A DNA stretch of 64,000 nt from Phanerodontia chrysosporium. Its lineage: Eukaryota > Basidiomycota > Agaricomycetes > Polyporales > Phanerochaetaceae. Positions 33,701-45,874 of the stretch are shown here, one piece after another. Each line of letters starts with the position of its first letter. Positions within the stretch are counted from its first letter, which is position 1. The stretch is taken from the NCBI GenBank assembly GCA_001910725.1, contig MJGA01000038.1, forward strand, positions 124,001 through 188,000, given 5' to 3'. Made by a program: the position numbers and the translations under genes. The notes below the pieces were generated by a model that was not told where the DNA came from, ran no database searches, and saw only the letters and a program-made list of their open reading frames with translations.

Positions 33701-35004
33701 ATGGAGTCTAGCAGGAAGGTAATGGTATCCGGTGGGACTGGCCCCGCATCGCTCTTGTCGAGTTCGGCGCTGACGTCGCAGGAGGTTGCATTTTCCGAAT
33801 CCACGCTCCAGGCCTCTAGCACGCGATTAAGGCAAGAAAGTGCATCCTTGTAGGGCGGCGGCTGTGGTCGCTCAGCCCCAGGCGCGCAGAGCAGGCTGTA
33901 GAGAAGGACGATGCGGTGTCCGTCCACGATGCGGTCGGCTTCAACTGTTACTGATGTATACCACGCGGCTGCCGATGTGACGAATAGGCTGTGGTCAACG
34001 GTGTCATGAATGCTGGATACACCTTCGTGCACCAAGCGGAGTGCGCCACCAGAGTACTGGGCCGGGAGAGAGAGCATAAGCTTGGCGAATACGTGGTCAT
34101 CGTCGGATGTACTGTTTATGTCGTGTCAGGAAGATTTAAATTTACTGAGTAAAAAGGCTCACATCATGGACTGAGGGAGTCTTCTCAAAGTGAGTCACGC
34201 CCCAAAACAACGAGTTAAAGGCACTTACTGCGCACCTGCCCCTAACAGGAGTACCGTATCCAGTTCGTAGCTCGGCTCAGCCTCGTCCCGAGTAGATCCG
34301 AGTGCGCTGTAGGCATCTTGAATAGCACGTTCTAGGAATCCTTGCCAAGCCTCGCTGAGAAAGGTGGCCTGGAAGCAGCTCAGATCGTACGAGGCGGTAA
34401 GTGTCAGTTTTACGTACCGATGCTGGCGGAAGCTCCCACATATTTCGTGGAGTAGCAGACATATCGCCGGCCATGTTGATGTTTGATTGCACCTGTATGA
34501 AGTGCTCCTTGAGGTCGTCCGCGACCTTTGAAGTCAACGGCAAGCCGACGATGCCGAAACTTGGTACAACAAGCACCGGGTTCGGGGCATCAACATAATC
34601 CCGGGTAGAGCAAAATTGGAACTGAAATGTTCTTTGCGAGTTGAGAATGCGCTTTATGTTGTGCTGCATCGATATGACTGAATTGGAAGCGTGTAGCTGG
34701 CAGACTCATGACACTCACTGTCACCAGGTTTGGGTCGTCCCAAGACTTGCCCTCAATATGGCGACCAGGTACCCATTCATCATCGTCAACCTCGTAATTT
34801 CTAAATATCGAACCGCTTGTAGATGCTGAGTCCTGTTCCGACTCTGATAGGCCTGCGCCTATACCTGCACAAGCCGACCCGGGGATATAATCAGCGTGTT
34901 TCGATTGCACCCAGATTTGAAAGTGAATCACCTTCAAGAATACTGTCATCTGATGTCATAGTTTCCTCAGAGTCTGAGTGCAAACGTTCCGACTCGTCAT
35001 CCAT
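30736..35004 (-). CDS. large Fe2OG-oxygenase-like protein, paralog A (metal site lost)
   Basis: Many-exon minus-strand gene; I place the start at ATG 35004 (MDDESERLHSDSEE) and the stop at 30736. Blocks align in order with paralogs B and E: acidic N-terminus, a DAPNPVL/GIVGLPL block, the jelly-roll-like core (LSLPAQYSGGALRLVHEG, AAWYTSVT), LVLWPRG, long helical repeats, the WTCACAHC module and a C-terminal PPAKKLKMD nuclear-localisation-like motif. Fe2OG enzymes bind iron with HxD/E and a distal H. Here the 21 nt exon at 34163-34183 reads LPQSM where B and E read LPHVE, and TVEAD replaces THEVK, so both histidines are gone while the 2OG-type Arg (GHR) remains. It is probably not an active oxygenase. 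Frames look intact throughout. Confidence 0.72.
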
Positions 35005-35989
35005 GGCGACTTCTCCGTGGTTGTTCGACTTCAGACGCGACGCGGCGCACAGACGCGAGGCCGACCAATCACGTGACCCAGAACAAACGCCCATGAGGCC
35101 TCGCTGGTCAACCACATCTATCATAGCGCTTGTCAATCAGCTAGTATATACCAACTTATGTTATCTCATACACCTACATACTCCGAAGTCTCTAAGTTAG
35201 GACTGGGCTACTGAGAATGAGGCCTTGAGGGGCGACGTTGGACTTTGGACAGGGCTTACTACTTACTTTCTGATCGTACAAATAGCCGAAAATGCGGAAG
35301 AAATACTCATTGCTATGTACAGCGAGAGAGTGTCATAGATCATGCCCCTATGGGCGAGCGGCACGAGTGCCGACAGCGGTCAGGAGTTTACCGGGTCCGC
35401 GGTGCCAGCGGTCCATCTGAAAGGTCATTGGCGCCGCGCACAAGTGCCAGCCTCCCCCTCCGCACCCACACCATCCAGCCCGGAATGCACCGCAAGTAAG
35501 ATGTCTGAAAGGGTAGGCTAGGGACTTGTTATACACCTTGACACCATAGTCATATGGCTCTACGGCATCTAGCATTTTATACGCATGCAGTTCTACTACA
35601 GATTGCCTTGCTCCACAATCCAACTCAGATATCTCGCAGCGAGACTATTAACCAACCTTGCCGCAGCACAGATATCGTAGAACCGCCAACTATTTGTGAG
35701 TACCTTCGGTTTGGTCGGCGCGCATGACCTACGGCGCCGCTGAAGTCGAAATTTTGATGGGTGAACGTTTCGGCGCCGTCGTCTGGCGTTAAGGCAAGAG
35801 TCACGCCGATTGTCTGTCCACCGGCACCATGATCAGCACTGGAAGCGGTACGGAGATACAGCCGGCGATGCAGGACATTATGGTGAGTAGTATCGCCCAC
35901 AAAAGGTCGGTTGTGCTCATAGCTAGAAGCAGAGCAAGGCCCTCGAGCGAGCCACATTCACTTTCCGTGGGACATCGATTGAGGTCGAT
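35005..35989. other. intergenic, nothing recognised
   Basis: Divergent promoter region between paralog A and HET-like gene 2. The frame of the HET-like gene stays open to about 35924 and is homologous to HET-like 1 for about 13 residues before its first ATG (see findings). Confidence 0.5.
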
Positions 35990-37831
35990 ATGCCTCCCTG
36001 GTTTGCGTGGCCTGCCGCAGGCACGTATAACCTGGAGACACTTAATCCGCACTACTGGGAAAGCCACTACATACGCGTCAAGGCCTGGGGTGTCATAAAG
36101 ATGGCTCAGCAAGGGATCCCGCTCGACGAGCTTTTCCGCTTTCCGGGGCAAGGTCAACACTTCGCACTAATACCGAAACCGCGCTCAAACATCCCCCTAC
36201 AGTGGGCGCACTTTGGACCTGGTGCCATATCCGACACCCTTGCAGACGTGCCCTGCAGCACGCTCCATGCTGCAACGCTTCTGTCGACGCTCAACGATGT
36301 CCTCGGGACGGAGCATGGAATCGACGCGCCCGGTATGCAAGATTTTATGGGCTATCTGCTCGAAACGTGCCAGGATTTTGGAGAGGCATATGGCTTCTCG
36401 CGGGGCTACCTCACTATACTGAAACAGGACTTCACGTCGGTCGTCCCAGAGCTCAAGCAGAAGCGCGTCGCGCACGAGAAACTCCGCCGGGAGGCTGTGC
36501 GAGACGGGTACATCTCCCAGGCGCAGATGTATGCTCGGCGCGTATGGGACCTCCGCAGCAACCGCGTCCTACCATCGTTCACTGCCTCTGTTATCTGGCC
36601 CGTCTCGCACAGCTGGGTGGACGAAGACGCCCGCGCCGACGTCTGGACGACTATCAACGGGCGCGCGTGGCCAGTGCCCCTTCCGCGGGCGACGACGCTC
36701 GCGCATGTTCGTGTTGAGTTACTCAACCTCGGTGCCGAGCACGCGTGGCTCGACGTGCTTTGCCTGCGCCAGCGCAGCCCAGGAGCCGACGACGAGATCA
36801 TACGACGCGCGGAGTGGCAGATTGATGTTCCTACCATCGGGTTCACGTATGCGAACATCGAGAACCCGTGCGTCACTTACTTCAATGGCCTGGGTGTCCC
36901 GTTCGACTCTGCTCCGAGCATCCGAGCGGGCAAACGCCACTGGAACAATCGCGTCTGGACAATGCAGGAGGCAACTGACTCATGGCTTCCCGGCGGCGCA
37001 ACGGGCAGGACGGACACGGAAGCGGGTGCCCGCGAGTTCTTCGCGCAGGAGTTCTGGCGTCCCGACGTCAGCCTGAAGATGAACCGCCTGCGATACATGG
37101 CTGTTTCGCTCGTAGAGATGCGTCGCCGGTACAGCACGACCCCGATTGATGTCATTGCGTCTCTCGCATACGTCTCTGGGTGCAGCACGCTGCCAGTCTA
37201 CTACGAGGACATCACCGCCGAGCACGCGTGGACTGCCCTACTCAAGCACTTCAACCCTTGGATGCGCGGGAACATCTTCATCCGACATGCCCGACTACGC
37301 CCTGACGACACTATGTTGTTCCCCACATGGGCCCAGTTCTTCGGCGAGAACGACGGCGGACGTGGCAAGGACATAGTCGACGATGCAACGCTGCAGCTCG
37401 TCAACGAGAACGACCGCTCGACAATGGAGCCCGGACTATACTTCCAGCAAGAAGTCGATTCGTTCGGCACCCTGCTTGTTGCGAAGCGTGGAGAGAAGGA
37501 CGCGGAGCAGTGCGAGACTCTAGAGCTCAAGCTCGACGGTTCTACTGATGAAGACGCCGAAGCTACATTCGCGATATATGCACGCGTGGGAGGGCTAGTC
37601 GAGGAGGGCAAGACCTATACGTTCCTCTCAATCATGCGGAAGGCCAAGACGACGTGGCTGGTAGGAGAAATGGTCGGGACCCGCGTGGTCCAGGAGTGGG
37701 TGACACGAGACCAACCAAGGAGGCCGGCTGTGGCTGTTGAAGTTCGCAAGTGCGGGGTCATACTCGTTCAAGATGAGTCGCAGACACTTCCTCCTTCAGA
37801 GAAACTGTCTGTGGTGTACCTTCTTCCATAG
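35990..37831 (+). CDS. HET-domain-like protein 2
   Basis: Single open frame of 613 residues from ATG 35990. It parallels HET-like 1 along its length: VKAWGVIKMAQQG, FALIPKPRSNIPLQW, VSHSWVDEDARADVW, LLNLGAEHAWLDVLCLRQ, NNRVWTMQEAT, and VAKRGEKDAEQ near the C-terminus. No transmembrane segment or signal peptide. Homology to paralog 1 continues upstream of the chosen ATG (FTFRGTSIEVD against FTLGDTSIQAE), yet no in-frame ATG exists there before a stop. So the annotated start trims the conserved N-terminus; either an upstream exon supplies the start or the original ATG was lost. It is convergent with paralog B, 117 bp apart. Confidence 0.75.
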   Translation: MPPWFAWPAAGTYNLETLNPHYWESHYIRVKAWGVIKMAQQGIPLDELFRFPGQGQHFALIPKPRSNIPLQWAHFGPGAISDTLADVPCSTLHAATLLSTLNDVLGTEHGIDAPGMQDFMGYLLETCQDFGEAYGFSRGYLTILKQDFTSVVPELKQKRVAHEKLRREAVRDGYISQAQMYARRVWDLRSNRVLPSFTASVIWPVSHSWVDEDARADVWTTINGRAWPVPLPRATTLAHVRVELLNLGAEHAWLDVLCLRQRSPGADDEIIRRAEWQIDVPTIGFTYANIENPCVTYFNGLGVPFDSAPSIRAGKRHWNNRVWTMQEATDSWLPGGATGRTDTEAGAREFFAQEFWRPDVSLKMNRLRYMAVSLVEMRRRYSTTPIDVIASLAYVSGCSTLPVYYEDITAEHAWTALLKHFNPWMRGNIFIRHARLRPDDTMLFPTWAQFFGENDGGRGKDIVDDATLQLVNENDRSTMEPGLYFQQEVDSFGTLLVAKRGEKDAEQCETLELKLDGSTDEDAEATFAIYARVGGLVEEGKTYTFLSIMRKAKTTWLVGEMVGTRVVQEWVTRDQPRRPAVAVEVRKCGVILVQDESQTLPPSEKLSVVYLLP

Positions 37832-37948
37832 CACGGGCAAGTTGCTGTGGAGTCATGCCTGTCTTATACCGCTCCGGAGATTACATGCGCTGTGTATTAA
37901 TGCAAAATCGTCTGACACGACAATCATAAGGATGGACAGGGAGATCGA

Positions 37949-40900
37949 CTATCGTTTCCGCCTCTTCCCCGCCGGCCTCTTTGCATACATCCCGAGAGCG
38001 TCTGCAGGACGGCGCAAGCCAGCCGCAATTTGCATCTGTTCAGGTACCGCCGCCGCCGCCGATTCTACAGGTTTGCTTGCAAGGATCGTCGTTACTCGCT
38101 CGTACTGTTCGCCTAAGAGACGCCGCAGCTCTTTGTCGTCCTTGCTCATGTCGCGCAGCATTCGCTTCCCGCTGTCTTGCTTTACTCTCCATGCCGCATA
38201 CGGACGTAGGCCGTCCACCTTATATATCTGGGACGTGCATCAATTTCAGCCTACGCATCATGACTGCAGGAGGGAGCTCACAATCAAACTCCACGGATAC
38301 ATAGGACCTCGTTCGACTATCGCAACGTGGGGTGCATACTTCGCAAGCTCTTGCAAAATATGCGTCTTGTGCTCTTGGTTCATTTGCCTGAATCCCTTGC
38401 TCTGCTCTGGACCGTATTCGAGGAATCTTCGAGTATCTGCGCAGTACGTACAAGTGCACGTCCATCTGCGCATGCCTTCGATCTCTGCTAGTATCGCGCT
38501 ACTAATGACCGGGGGCGGAGTGCAGACTTTTCCTGCCCATCCTGCGGCGAGCGTTTGGAACGGCCGCGCCAGAGAGTCGAGCCGTTCGCCTGTAGTGGCC
38601 CACGTGCGTACTTTGGGGACCAGTGGGAGCAGGACATCGGTGATGTGTTGGGCCGTCCACGTGCTGTCGTCAAATGCGCGCGCGAGTACTCTCTGGGCAA
38701 GTCGAAGGTGGAGATTTCCCGCCCATGCGAGCTCCTTGGCAATGCTATCGCTGCTGGACAGCGATACCTCTCTCACGTATCTATCGGCGAGACGATACCG
38801 AGCTTGCGCAATTGTCTGTCCTTTGTATCCCTCGGGAAATATGGTCCGTTTCTGCGCCTCGCACAGTTCGTCGACTAGCGCAGGGATCCGCGAAAGGAAC
38901 CACTTCGTGGGTTCTAATGCGGGCAATACTCTAAGATACGGTGTTAGTAGTGTCCGTTCACCGGGAGACTAGTGACAGATAACTCACGCGCAGATTGTTA
39001 CGTCCGGGTTTCCGTCCTTCAGCACTGCGACATCCATGACTTGCGTAAGGATACCTTTCGTGTCGTGCGCCGTGGTCGTCAAGAAGTCCATGCAGAGCTT
39101 CACGGTGGTCGCCCGCAGGTCCTTAAACTCGGAAGTGACCGCATGTTGGAGGTCGAAGCCTTCTATCTTCAACATACACAGCACAAAGGGTAGCATAAAG
39201 CTCCGCGCAAAACTGAGCACGTCTGGCTTATCCTGCGCCTCTATGGCAATGTTCAAGATCTTGCTGAAAATGGCCCGCGCAAGGTCATCATGCTCTAGCT
39301 CTACGCAAGTGGCTGCATACTGGTAGGCACGAGCACAGTAGTTGATCTTCGGATTGTGAACCGGGCGCCGGGATCCTGCAGAGGGGTTCGGTTCTAGCAA
39401 GGGATACAGCGGCTTGGTATGCACGACGTTTGCGAGGAGCTCCTCCGTAATCTCGCGAGCCGAAGACCGCTCGAAGGACGATTCTCCGTGGATGCAGCGG
39501 GAAAAGGCGGCGAGGAAAGGACCGTCGGCTGTCTTCAGTAATCTGGGTACCATGCTGCCGAGTGTTAGGCGACTGCACTCCGGCCAGAAGGGAATGACGT
39601 ACTGCTCCTTTATGAATCCTATACCTCCGTTACGCAGTGCTACTCCAAGGAAGGCTGCGCATTCTGATTGCTTCGGGTGCTTGACAGATTCTAGCACGGA
39701 CTGAGTCTGGGCTTTTAACCACGGCTGTACCTCCTTCGTGACCTTCTTCCGGTTGGCCGGGGGGCGCGTGCGCATCCACTGCTCAACGGCGGCGAGAAAG
39801 TCGAGACGCTGAGCATTGCGCTTGTCAGCGCTCAGCATAATCTCGAAACTAGTCATATCTATAAATTCGAATACGGGTATGTCACCGATCTATCACGCAC
39901 CTTTTCTGGATCTTCTTGAAGCCAAACACCTTCGCAGCCTCAAATTTCAGCTCGTCGGATATGGCGTCTACTCCTAGCTCCTGCATAGACGTTTCAACGG
40001 CCTTAGCCCAAAGATCAACATCTCTCCACCTGCACGCAGTCTTGCATGCAAGGCGTGTTGCCTCCGCCCGGTCGCCTTCCGTGTGTTGGAGGAGGGCATC
40101 AATGAGTGCGCGCTCCTCGGGTGACGATTTCTTGGATGTTGAGGCAGAGATGGTAGTAAGCACACGGTTGAAGCCTTCTTTGCCATTGTATATCACCGAT
40201 AGATGATGACGTTCCGGCCAGATAACAAGGACTGAACGACGATACCCTGTCGTGATGAACTTAGTAAAAACCGGGGTGTACAGGCAAAATCAGTGACTTA
40301 CATCGCTCCAGGGACCCAGCCTCCTATGCAGAAAGTCAGCTATCTAAATCTACTTGCTACATTGACGAAGACTCACATTCCCTGTGTAGCTCTCATAGTC
40401 CTCCTGGTCACATGGGCCATCGCCGATAGCATCCGTTAGCTCTTCAGGGATAGTCTCTTGTTCCTCCTCAAAGTACAGGACTGGTGCAAGCAGCTTTCCG
40501 GACATATCAACTAGGTGCTCCACCGTTAGGTCGCTGTCTTGGACCTCGTCGAAGCCGACGTTTCCATACCGGCGTCCACTCGAGTCGTCTGCAGTACCGG
40601 CAAGGCGACAGCTCACGTTGGCCAGACCAAGAACAAAGCCGTGACTCGGTGCGAGGTTCGCGAGCACCGCTGCCTTTTGTGCGTCCGAGCCCTTGAGAGC
40701 TCCGGAGTGGAAGTTGGCGTGCGAGTACTTGTGGTCCAAGAGGCAAATGATCTTCTCCGGCGCGTGAGACCCGGGATCGGTGTTCTGCCACGCTTGTAAG
40801 ACTTTGGCCACTCGAGCTGATACAGCGTTCGTCGGGGCAGTGGCGGGGCTGGGGACTTTGTTGGTGTGAATGAGGTTGTACGAGAGAGCGAGGCGATAAC

Positions 40901-41812
40901 CCGAGGTGATCGGCTTGACCTCGTGGGTGACATCCGTGTACCAGGCCAGGACTGTCGTCTGATCCACACTTGTTGCGCTGCAGTCGTAGTCTAGCGAGAG
41001 TCCGCCATGCGTCACGCGCACGTTTCCTCCAAGAAACTGCGATGGGAGGATGATAATCATAGTTGCGAACATGCCGTCCGCCTTTTCAGTGCTTTCTGGA
41101 GAATCAGTTGCTGAGATCACGAATAGTCTAGAAACAGCTCACTCGACGTGTGGAAGGAAACTAGTAAACCATCAGCATTGGCACCCGATATGATTAGGAC
41201 AGAACAGTCTTACTGCGACCCCGTCTCGTACAGTAGCAGCTTGTGAAGCTTGCAGTCAGGCTTGCTAGTCTTGCAGTTAACGTTCAAGGCCTTACAGATG
41301 TCTTCAACGGCCCTGTCCACAAACTCTCCCCACCGAGGGCCATCAAACGATACCTGCGTTCCCATAAGCACATTCCTTTCTGCACAAAGCGATTGCTCAC
41401 CTTTGCGGAATCCATTTCCCACGTATCTCGAACCGTCTTGTCGACAAGCGTGCGCTCTCCCATCCCAAACGGCGCCTGCACTGCACGCGACTTGACCGCA
41501 TCTGCCTCTCGCGTGCTGAGAGGTAGGCCAACAGTTCCCAGATCGGCGAGGCTGAGCACGGGATTCGGCGCATCAGGATATGTCTGGCGAAACGAAAACG
41601 CGAAGTTCCAGTCCACGGCTCGGCTTGTTAAGATGGCCTCGAGATCTTTCTATATGCTTGCATGAGTCACGTCCAGTGAACTCTGGCAGAAAACGCACCC
41701 TGATGTTTGTTGTGCCCCCTTCCGCAACTAGAGACTCATCACCTTCCAAAGGCTCTGCGTCCGAGCATTCGCTGCTTTCCTCATCTCCACTGTCACGGCA
41801 GTAGCGTTTCAT
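37949..41812 (-). CDS. large Fe2OG-oxygenase-like protein, paralog B (metal site kept)
   Basis: Minus strand, start ATG 41812 (MKRYCRDSGDEESSE), stop at 37949; about eleven exons, roughly 1,200 residues, all junctions readable. Order: acidic tail, APNPVLSLADLGTVGLPLS, an 18 nt micro-exon (41143-41160) encoding FLPHVE, the core IIILPSQFLGGNVRVTHGG and AWYTDVTHEVKPITSGYR, then RSVLVIWPERHH, helical repeats, WTCTCTYCADTRRF and a basic end AGKRRKR. HVE, the distal H of THE and the R of GYR match the iron and 2-oxoglutarate ligands of Fe2OG dioxygenases (PKHD/prolyl-hydroxylase type). With the nuclear-localisation-like tail this suggests a nuclear hydroxylase; the substrate is unknown. This is the cleanest copy in the cluster. 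Confidence 0.78.
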
Positions 41813-42039
41813 GCTACAAGACTGTCAATGCCTGGACTTCTTGGGAGGATAACTGGATGATGACTGACTGGTTCGAAATTCAAAGCGCCCAACGGCTGTG
41901 GTGAACCGGAAGTGACGCGCCTCTCGCTTGCCGCAAGCACGCATGATGGCGCATCACACTGTCCACCTACGAGGCAAGCATGCACTTTGGATCGATGGAT
42001 AACGTAACAAATACTGCGACGACAAACCATTTCTGTCAG

Positions 42040-42728
42040 TTACGTGGAATGGTGCATTGGAGTTATTGGCCGTCCATGTTGAATTTTTATCGCCGGCACT
42101 GTAAGAACTGAGCCAGCGAACACCATCGGGATATCAGACTCCTTTGGCCCTTTTCGCGTCACCCCGCGGTATCGCCTCACCCGCCCTCTTGACACCCACG
42201 ACACGCGAAGCGGGCTCGTCTTCGGGAACGTAGACAGGCATTCGTGCCAGGCGAGCGGCGCCCCGCTGTGCGCATCGACGAGCTGGGCCACTTCGGTGTC
42301 GTACGAGAGATGCAGCCGGCGCTTGCCCCAGAGGGTGCTGTCGCTGCCGTACGCGTGGCACTTCACACGGGCAAGACCTACGGCGAAGCCATGCTTGCCC
42401 GCGAGTGCAGACAGGACCGCGGCCTTCTGCGCGTCGGCGCCTCCAAGAACACCGGCGTGGACACCGTGGTCGTTAAGAAGATATAGCAGCGGCTTTGGAG
42501 TGCATTTGGTTGCGCGGATCTGCCATGTCTCGAGCACCTGCGCAACGCGACCGGCGGCGGTTGCATTCGTGGCCTTCCCAGCGCGACCCCAGTTCAACTT
42601 GCTGTCCATCAAAATCGCGTCCATCTCATCCTGACGGAGTGTGAGGTTAGCACACAGCCCATGAATGGAATAGGACGTACCCGTATGTCAAACGAGATAT
42701 TGGTCTTCATAGTGTCGGAGCGAGGCAT
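42040..42728 (-). pseudogene. Fe2OG-like paralog D, catalytic core deleted
   Basis: Minus strand. A first exon from ATG 42728 (NISFDIR) splices to DEMDAILMDSKLNW, which matches the N-terminal exons of B and C. The frame then jumps directly to GKATNATAAGRVAQVLETWQ, LLYLLNDHGVHAG and GADAQKAAVLSALAGKHG, which in B and E follow the oxygenase core. So the whole LPHVE to GYR core is missing, and the C-terminal half is also missing after about VSWVSRGRVRRYRG. About 210 residues remain open to the stop at 42040. It could be a relic or a small derived gene; I class it as a relic. Confidence 0.65.
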
Positions 42729-43105
42729 GGCAGCAGGTCGATTCCAATGCAAAACGCCGAGGTCCTCTTAAGTACAGCTGATGCAGTGCACCAAGCCCGG
42801 CGCACCTCCAAGCGAATGTTCACGAGCCCTGCAGTACACTCGCATCGGCCGCCATCGTCGTCAGGTGGCCAGGGCACACGTATGATAAGCACGGGAAGGA
42901 AGCTTTGCTGCGCGTCGAGAACAACCAGCAATTTGGCCCAATAAGCCTAGAGGCCAGATGAAGCGTCGCGCGCCCCGACACCAGTGATACCCACTCCGGT
43001 CTCGCCAGGACCACAGACAAACAAATAAAGCCAAGCACCTGACACAACGAGCAGAAGGGCTAGCCTGTCGTGCATTCTTATTTCAGCGCGAGTGCCTTCC
43101 AAGTG
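42729..43105. other. intergenic, nothing recognised
   Basis: Spacer between paralogs C and D; promoter region of D if D is expressed. Confidence 0.5.
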
Positions 43106-45874
43106 TCACCGCCCCCGCTTTGTAGCTAACACCTTCGCTCCTCCACTGCTCGGCCCTGCAATTGGGCCTGCCACCTTTGCCATTTTAGGCACACGCGACA
43201 CACCCGCCTCGCCTGCCCTCTTCGTGCCTCTCGCCTGCGCAGCGCGCGTGGTTTCAGGAGCGTACTCCGCGAGGCACGCCATCGCCTCGTCGTGTCGCGC
43301 TCCGAGGAGCCGGCGCAGCCCGGTGTCGTCATGCCCGACGGCGCGGAGGACGCGCCGCACGTGCGCAAAGAGTGAGCATGCCGCGCGGCGCTGTGCGTAG
43401 GGGACCCTGGTCGGCAGGGCTGCCTGCGCGGCGAGGCGCGCGACGAGATCGCACGCAAGCGGGCCGTGTCCCAGCGCCGCGCACTTTTCGACGAAGAGCT
43501 GCGCGCGCGCGGAGTGGTCTACTGGCTCGGTGTGTGCGCGCTCGCTGCGATCACCCGTGGCAGCGGCGAAGAATGTTGTGCGGGAGATGGCGGCGGCGAG
43601 GAGGTCACGGACCGTGTTGTCCTTGGCCTTGCCTGCCATGGACGCTTCAGTGTGCAATGCGTCTGCGAAGTGGAGCAAGAAGGTGCCGTCGGCGACGTCT
43701 ACGAGCTGTGGTATCATACTTTACGCAATGTAAACACACTGCTTTTGATGAGAGTTGGCCACGCACCACTCTTTCAGATACGGCATGCCTCCATTTTCCT
43801 TCGCTACCTCAAGGAGGAGGGCGCACTCCGCTGTGGTCGGCTTCCGCAGCGATTTGAGGACGTTTGATCTCTGGACGTCGATCCAAGCCTGCATCTCCTG
43901 GGTACGTATCCCCTGCGCCGTAGTGCCCGATGTGCCCAACCAGTCCTCGGCCTTCCGGAGAAAGTCGAGCCGAGTAGCGTTGCCAGAATCTGCTTTTACC
44001 ATGCTTTCGAGGCTATCTATGTCATCAGCGTAAAGGAGTAGCAGATAACCGAGCCAACGTACGCCAGTCGGACCGCCTCAAACCCAAACAACTCGACCGC
44101 GCTGAACTTCAACTCGTCGGAAACAGTGTTCAACCCGAGCTTTTCCGCGCACTTCTCGACGACGCGTGTCCAGACGGTCACATCTTGCCACCTGCAAGCT
44201 GCGCCACAGCATACACGCGCGGCATCCTGCATACTGCCGTCGTTCCTTGCCATGAGCACGTCGACAAGCGCACGATGCTCAGGCAACGGCGTCACTGCTG
44301 TGGCGCGCTCGAGTGCCTTGCACGCATGCTTGAAGCCTTTCTTCCCGCTGTACAGCACAGATATCTGGTTGCGAATTGGCCAGATCACGAGTGCGGTGCG
44401 TGTGTACCCTATTGCGAGCGGGTTAATCATGCGGAATACGCGGGGCTCGGGGCACGCTACGCACATCTTTCGATTGAGATCTGCGGTGCCTGTTAGCGCG
44501 TGTGCACCGCAGCCAAGGTGGAAGGGATACTTACACACTCCTCATCAGTATCGTCGTACTCCTCGTGGTCATGTCCGCCGGCCACAATCTCCTCGTTCCA
44601 GTCGTACGGTATCGTCTCCTCCTCGCCCTCGTACGTAAGCTGCGGGGCCAGCAGCCTGCCGCTCTGCGCATCGACGAGCTGGACGACCTCGATATCATAC
44701 GAGAGATCTTCTCCCGAGTCGTGGCTGGCCCCGCCATGTGCATGACACTTCACGTGCGCAAGGCCCAGCGCAAAGCCGTGCTGCGTCGCCAGCGCAGACA
44801 GGACGGTGGCCTTCTGCGCGTCGACGGCTTTCAGCATGCCAGCGCGGATGCCCTTGTGCGGGTATGCACAGTCGAGGAGATACATGAGCAGCCGCGGCGT
44901 CGCTCTGCCCGTGCTGGTCTGCCAGGTGTCGAGCAGCTGCGCGAGGCGGGGGATGATGGTGTTCTCCTGGGGGCGCGGCGAGTGTGTTGTCGCCTCCTTC
45001 AAAAGAAGATCATACCACAGCGCGAGCCGGTAGCCCGAGAGGACAGGCTGGGACGCGCAGGTGGCCGAGGTAGACCACGCTAGCACGGTCGTGCGGTCCG
45101 CGCTCTTCTTGCTGCAGTCGTACTGGAACGACAGGCCTTCCTGCGAGATGGTCATGACACCTCCGGTGTGCTCTGAGGGAAGGATGATGATCATAACTGC
45201 ACGTACAGCGCCACTCGTCTGAGGCCTGTTCAGGTCCTGTGCCCTGAGCATATATGCTGTCGAGACGGCCATTTGTAGACGTACGTTGATTGTGGAAAGC
45301 TAGAGGACCGGTCAACAACATGGAACACCTGTATGTAGGCTGAAGTCTCTTACCTAGATTCTGCGTCACCGACAAGCAAGCTGCGTAGCTGATAGCGAAG
45401 TCCATTGAAATTCAGAGTACTGCAGAGGTCTTGGAAGGTTTGTTCAACAAATCCTTTCCACTTCTGACCTGAACACGAGACCTATGACTAGATGAGATGT
45501 CGAGCATTTGCAACTGCACAAATCGACACACATCTTCTGGGTCGAGTTTCCACGTATGCTCTTCAGCCTCGCCGATGTGAACCTTCAGAGCCTCGGCATC
45601 ACGGTCTGCAAGTGGCAGCCCGAGAGTTCCAAAGCCGTCTATCTTGAGTCCAGGGTTGGGTGCACTGCTGTGGGTCTTACGCAAGGAGAAGGCCAGATCC
45701 CAATCCGTGTCCTTGCTCTCGAGAAGGTCCTCCATCGCATCCTGGTGAAGAGTGAGATCTTCGGTTACGGGCGGAATATTCAGACGGGCGTACCCTTATT
45801 TTCATGTACTGGGGATCGGCTTTCCGCTCCTCGAGGTCTCGAACGTAGGCATCGACGTCAGATGAGGGGTGCAT
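43106..45874 (-). CDS. large Fe2OG-oxygenase-like protein, paralog C (metal site lost, shortened)
   Basis: Minus strand, ATG 45874 (MHPSSDVDAYVRDLEER), stop at 43106. Blocks: SAPNPGLKIDGFGTLGLPL, a 15 nt micro-exon (45285-45299) encoding FPQS in place of FLPHV, the core IIILPSEHTGGVMTIS and AWSTSATCASQPVLSGYR, a small exon ending ISIER that splices to WYTRTALVIWP, and ALVDVLMARN helical repeats. The iron-ligand histidines are replaced by Q and C, so catalysis by iron is unlikely. Compared with B and E the region holding the CxCxxC module is absent: LFVEKCAALGHGPL leads soon to the terminal HVRRVLRAVGHDDTGLRRLLG. A basic tail (GTKRAGE, ATKRGR) remains. Frames are intact. Confidence 0.7.

Noticed and set aside
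37737..38972. 411-codon plus-strand frame
   Set aside because: Antisense shadow of paralog B C-terminal exons, overlapping the HET-like 2 end; no motifs.
45299..45360. apparent frame break in paralog C between its third and fourth blocks
   Set aside because: Using the acceptor after gacctgaacag for the next exon restores frame, so C is treated as intact.
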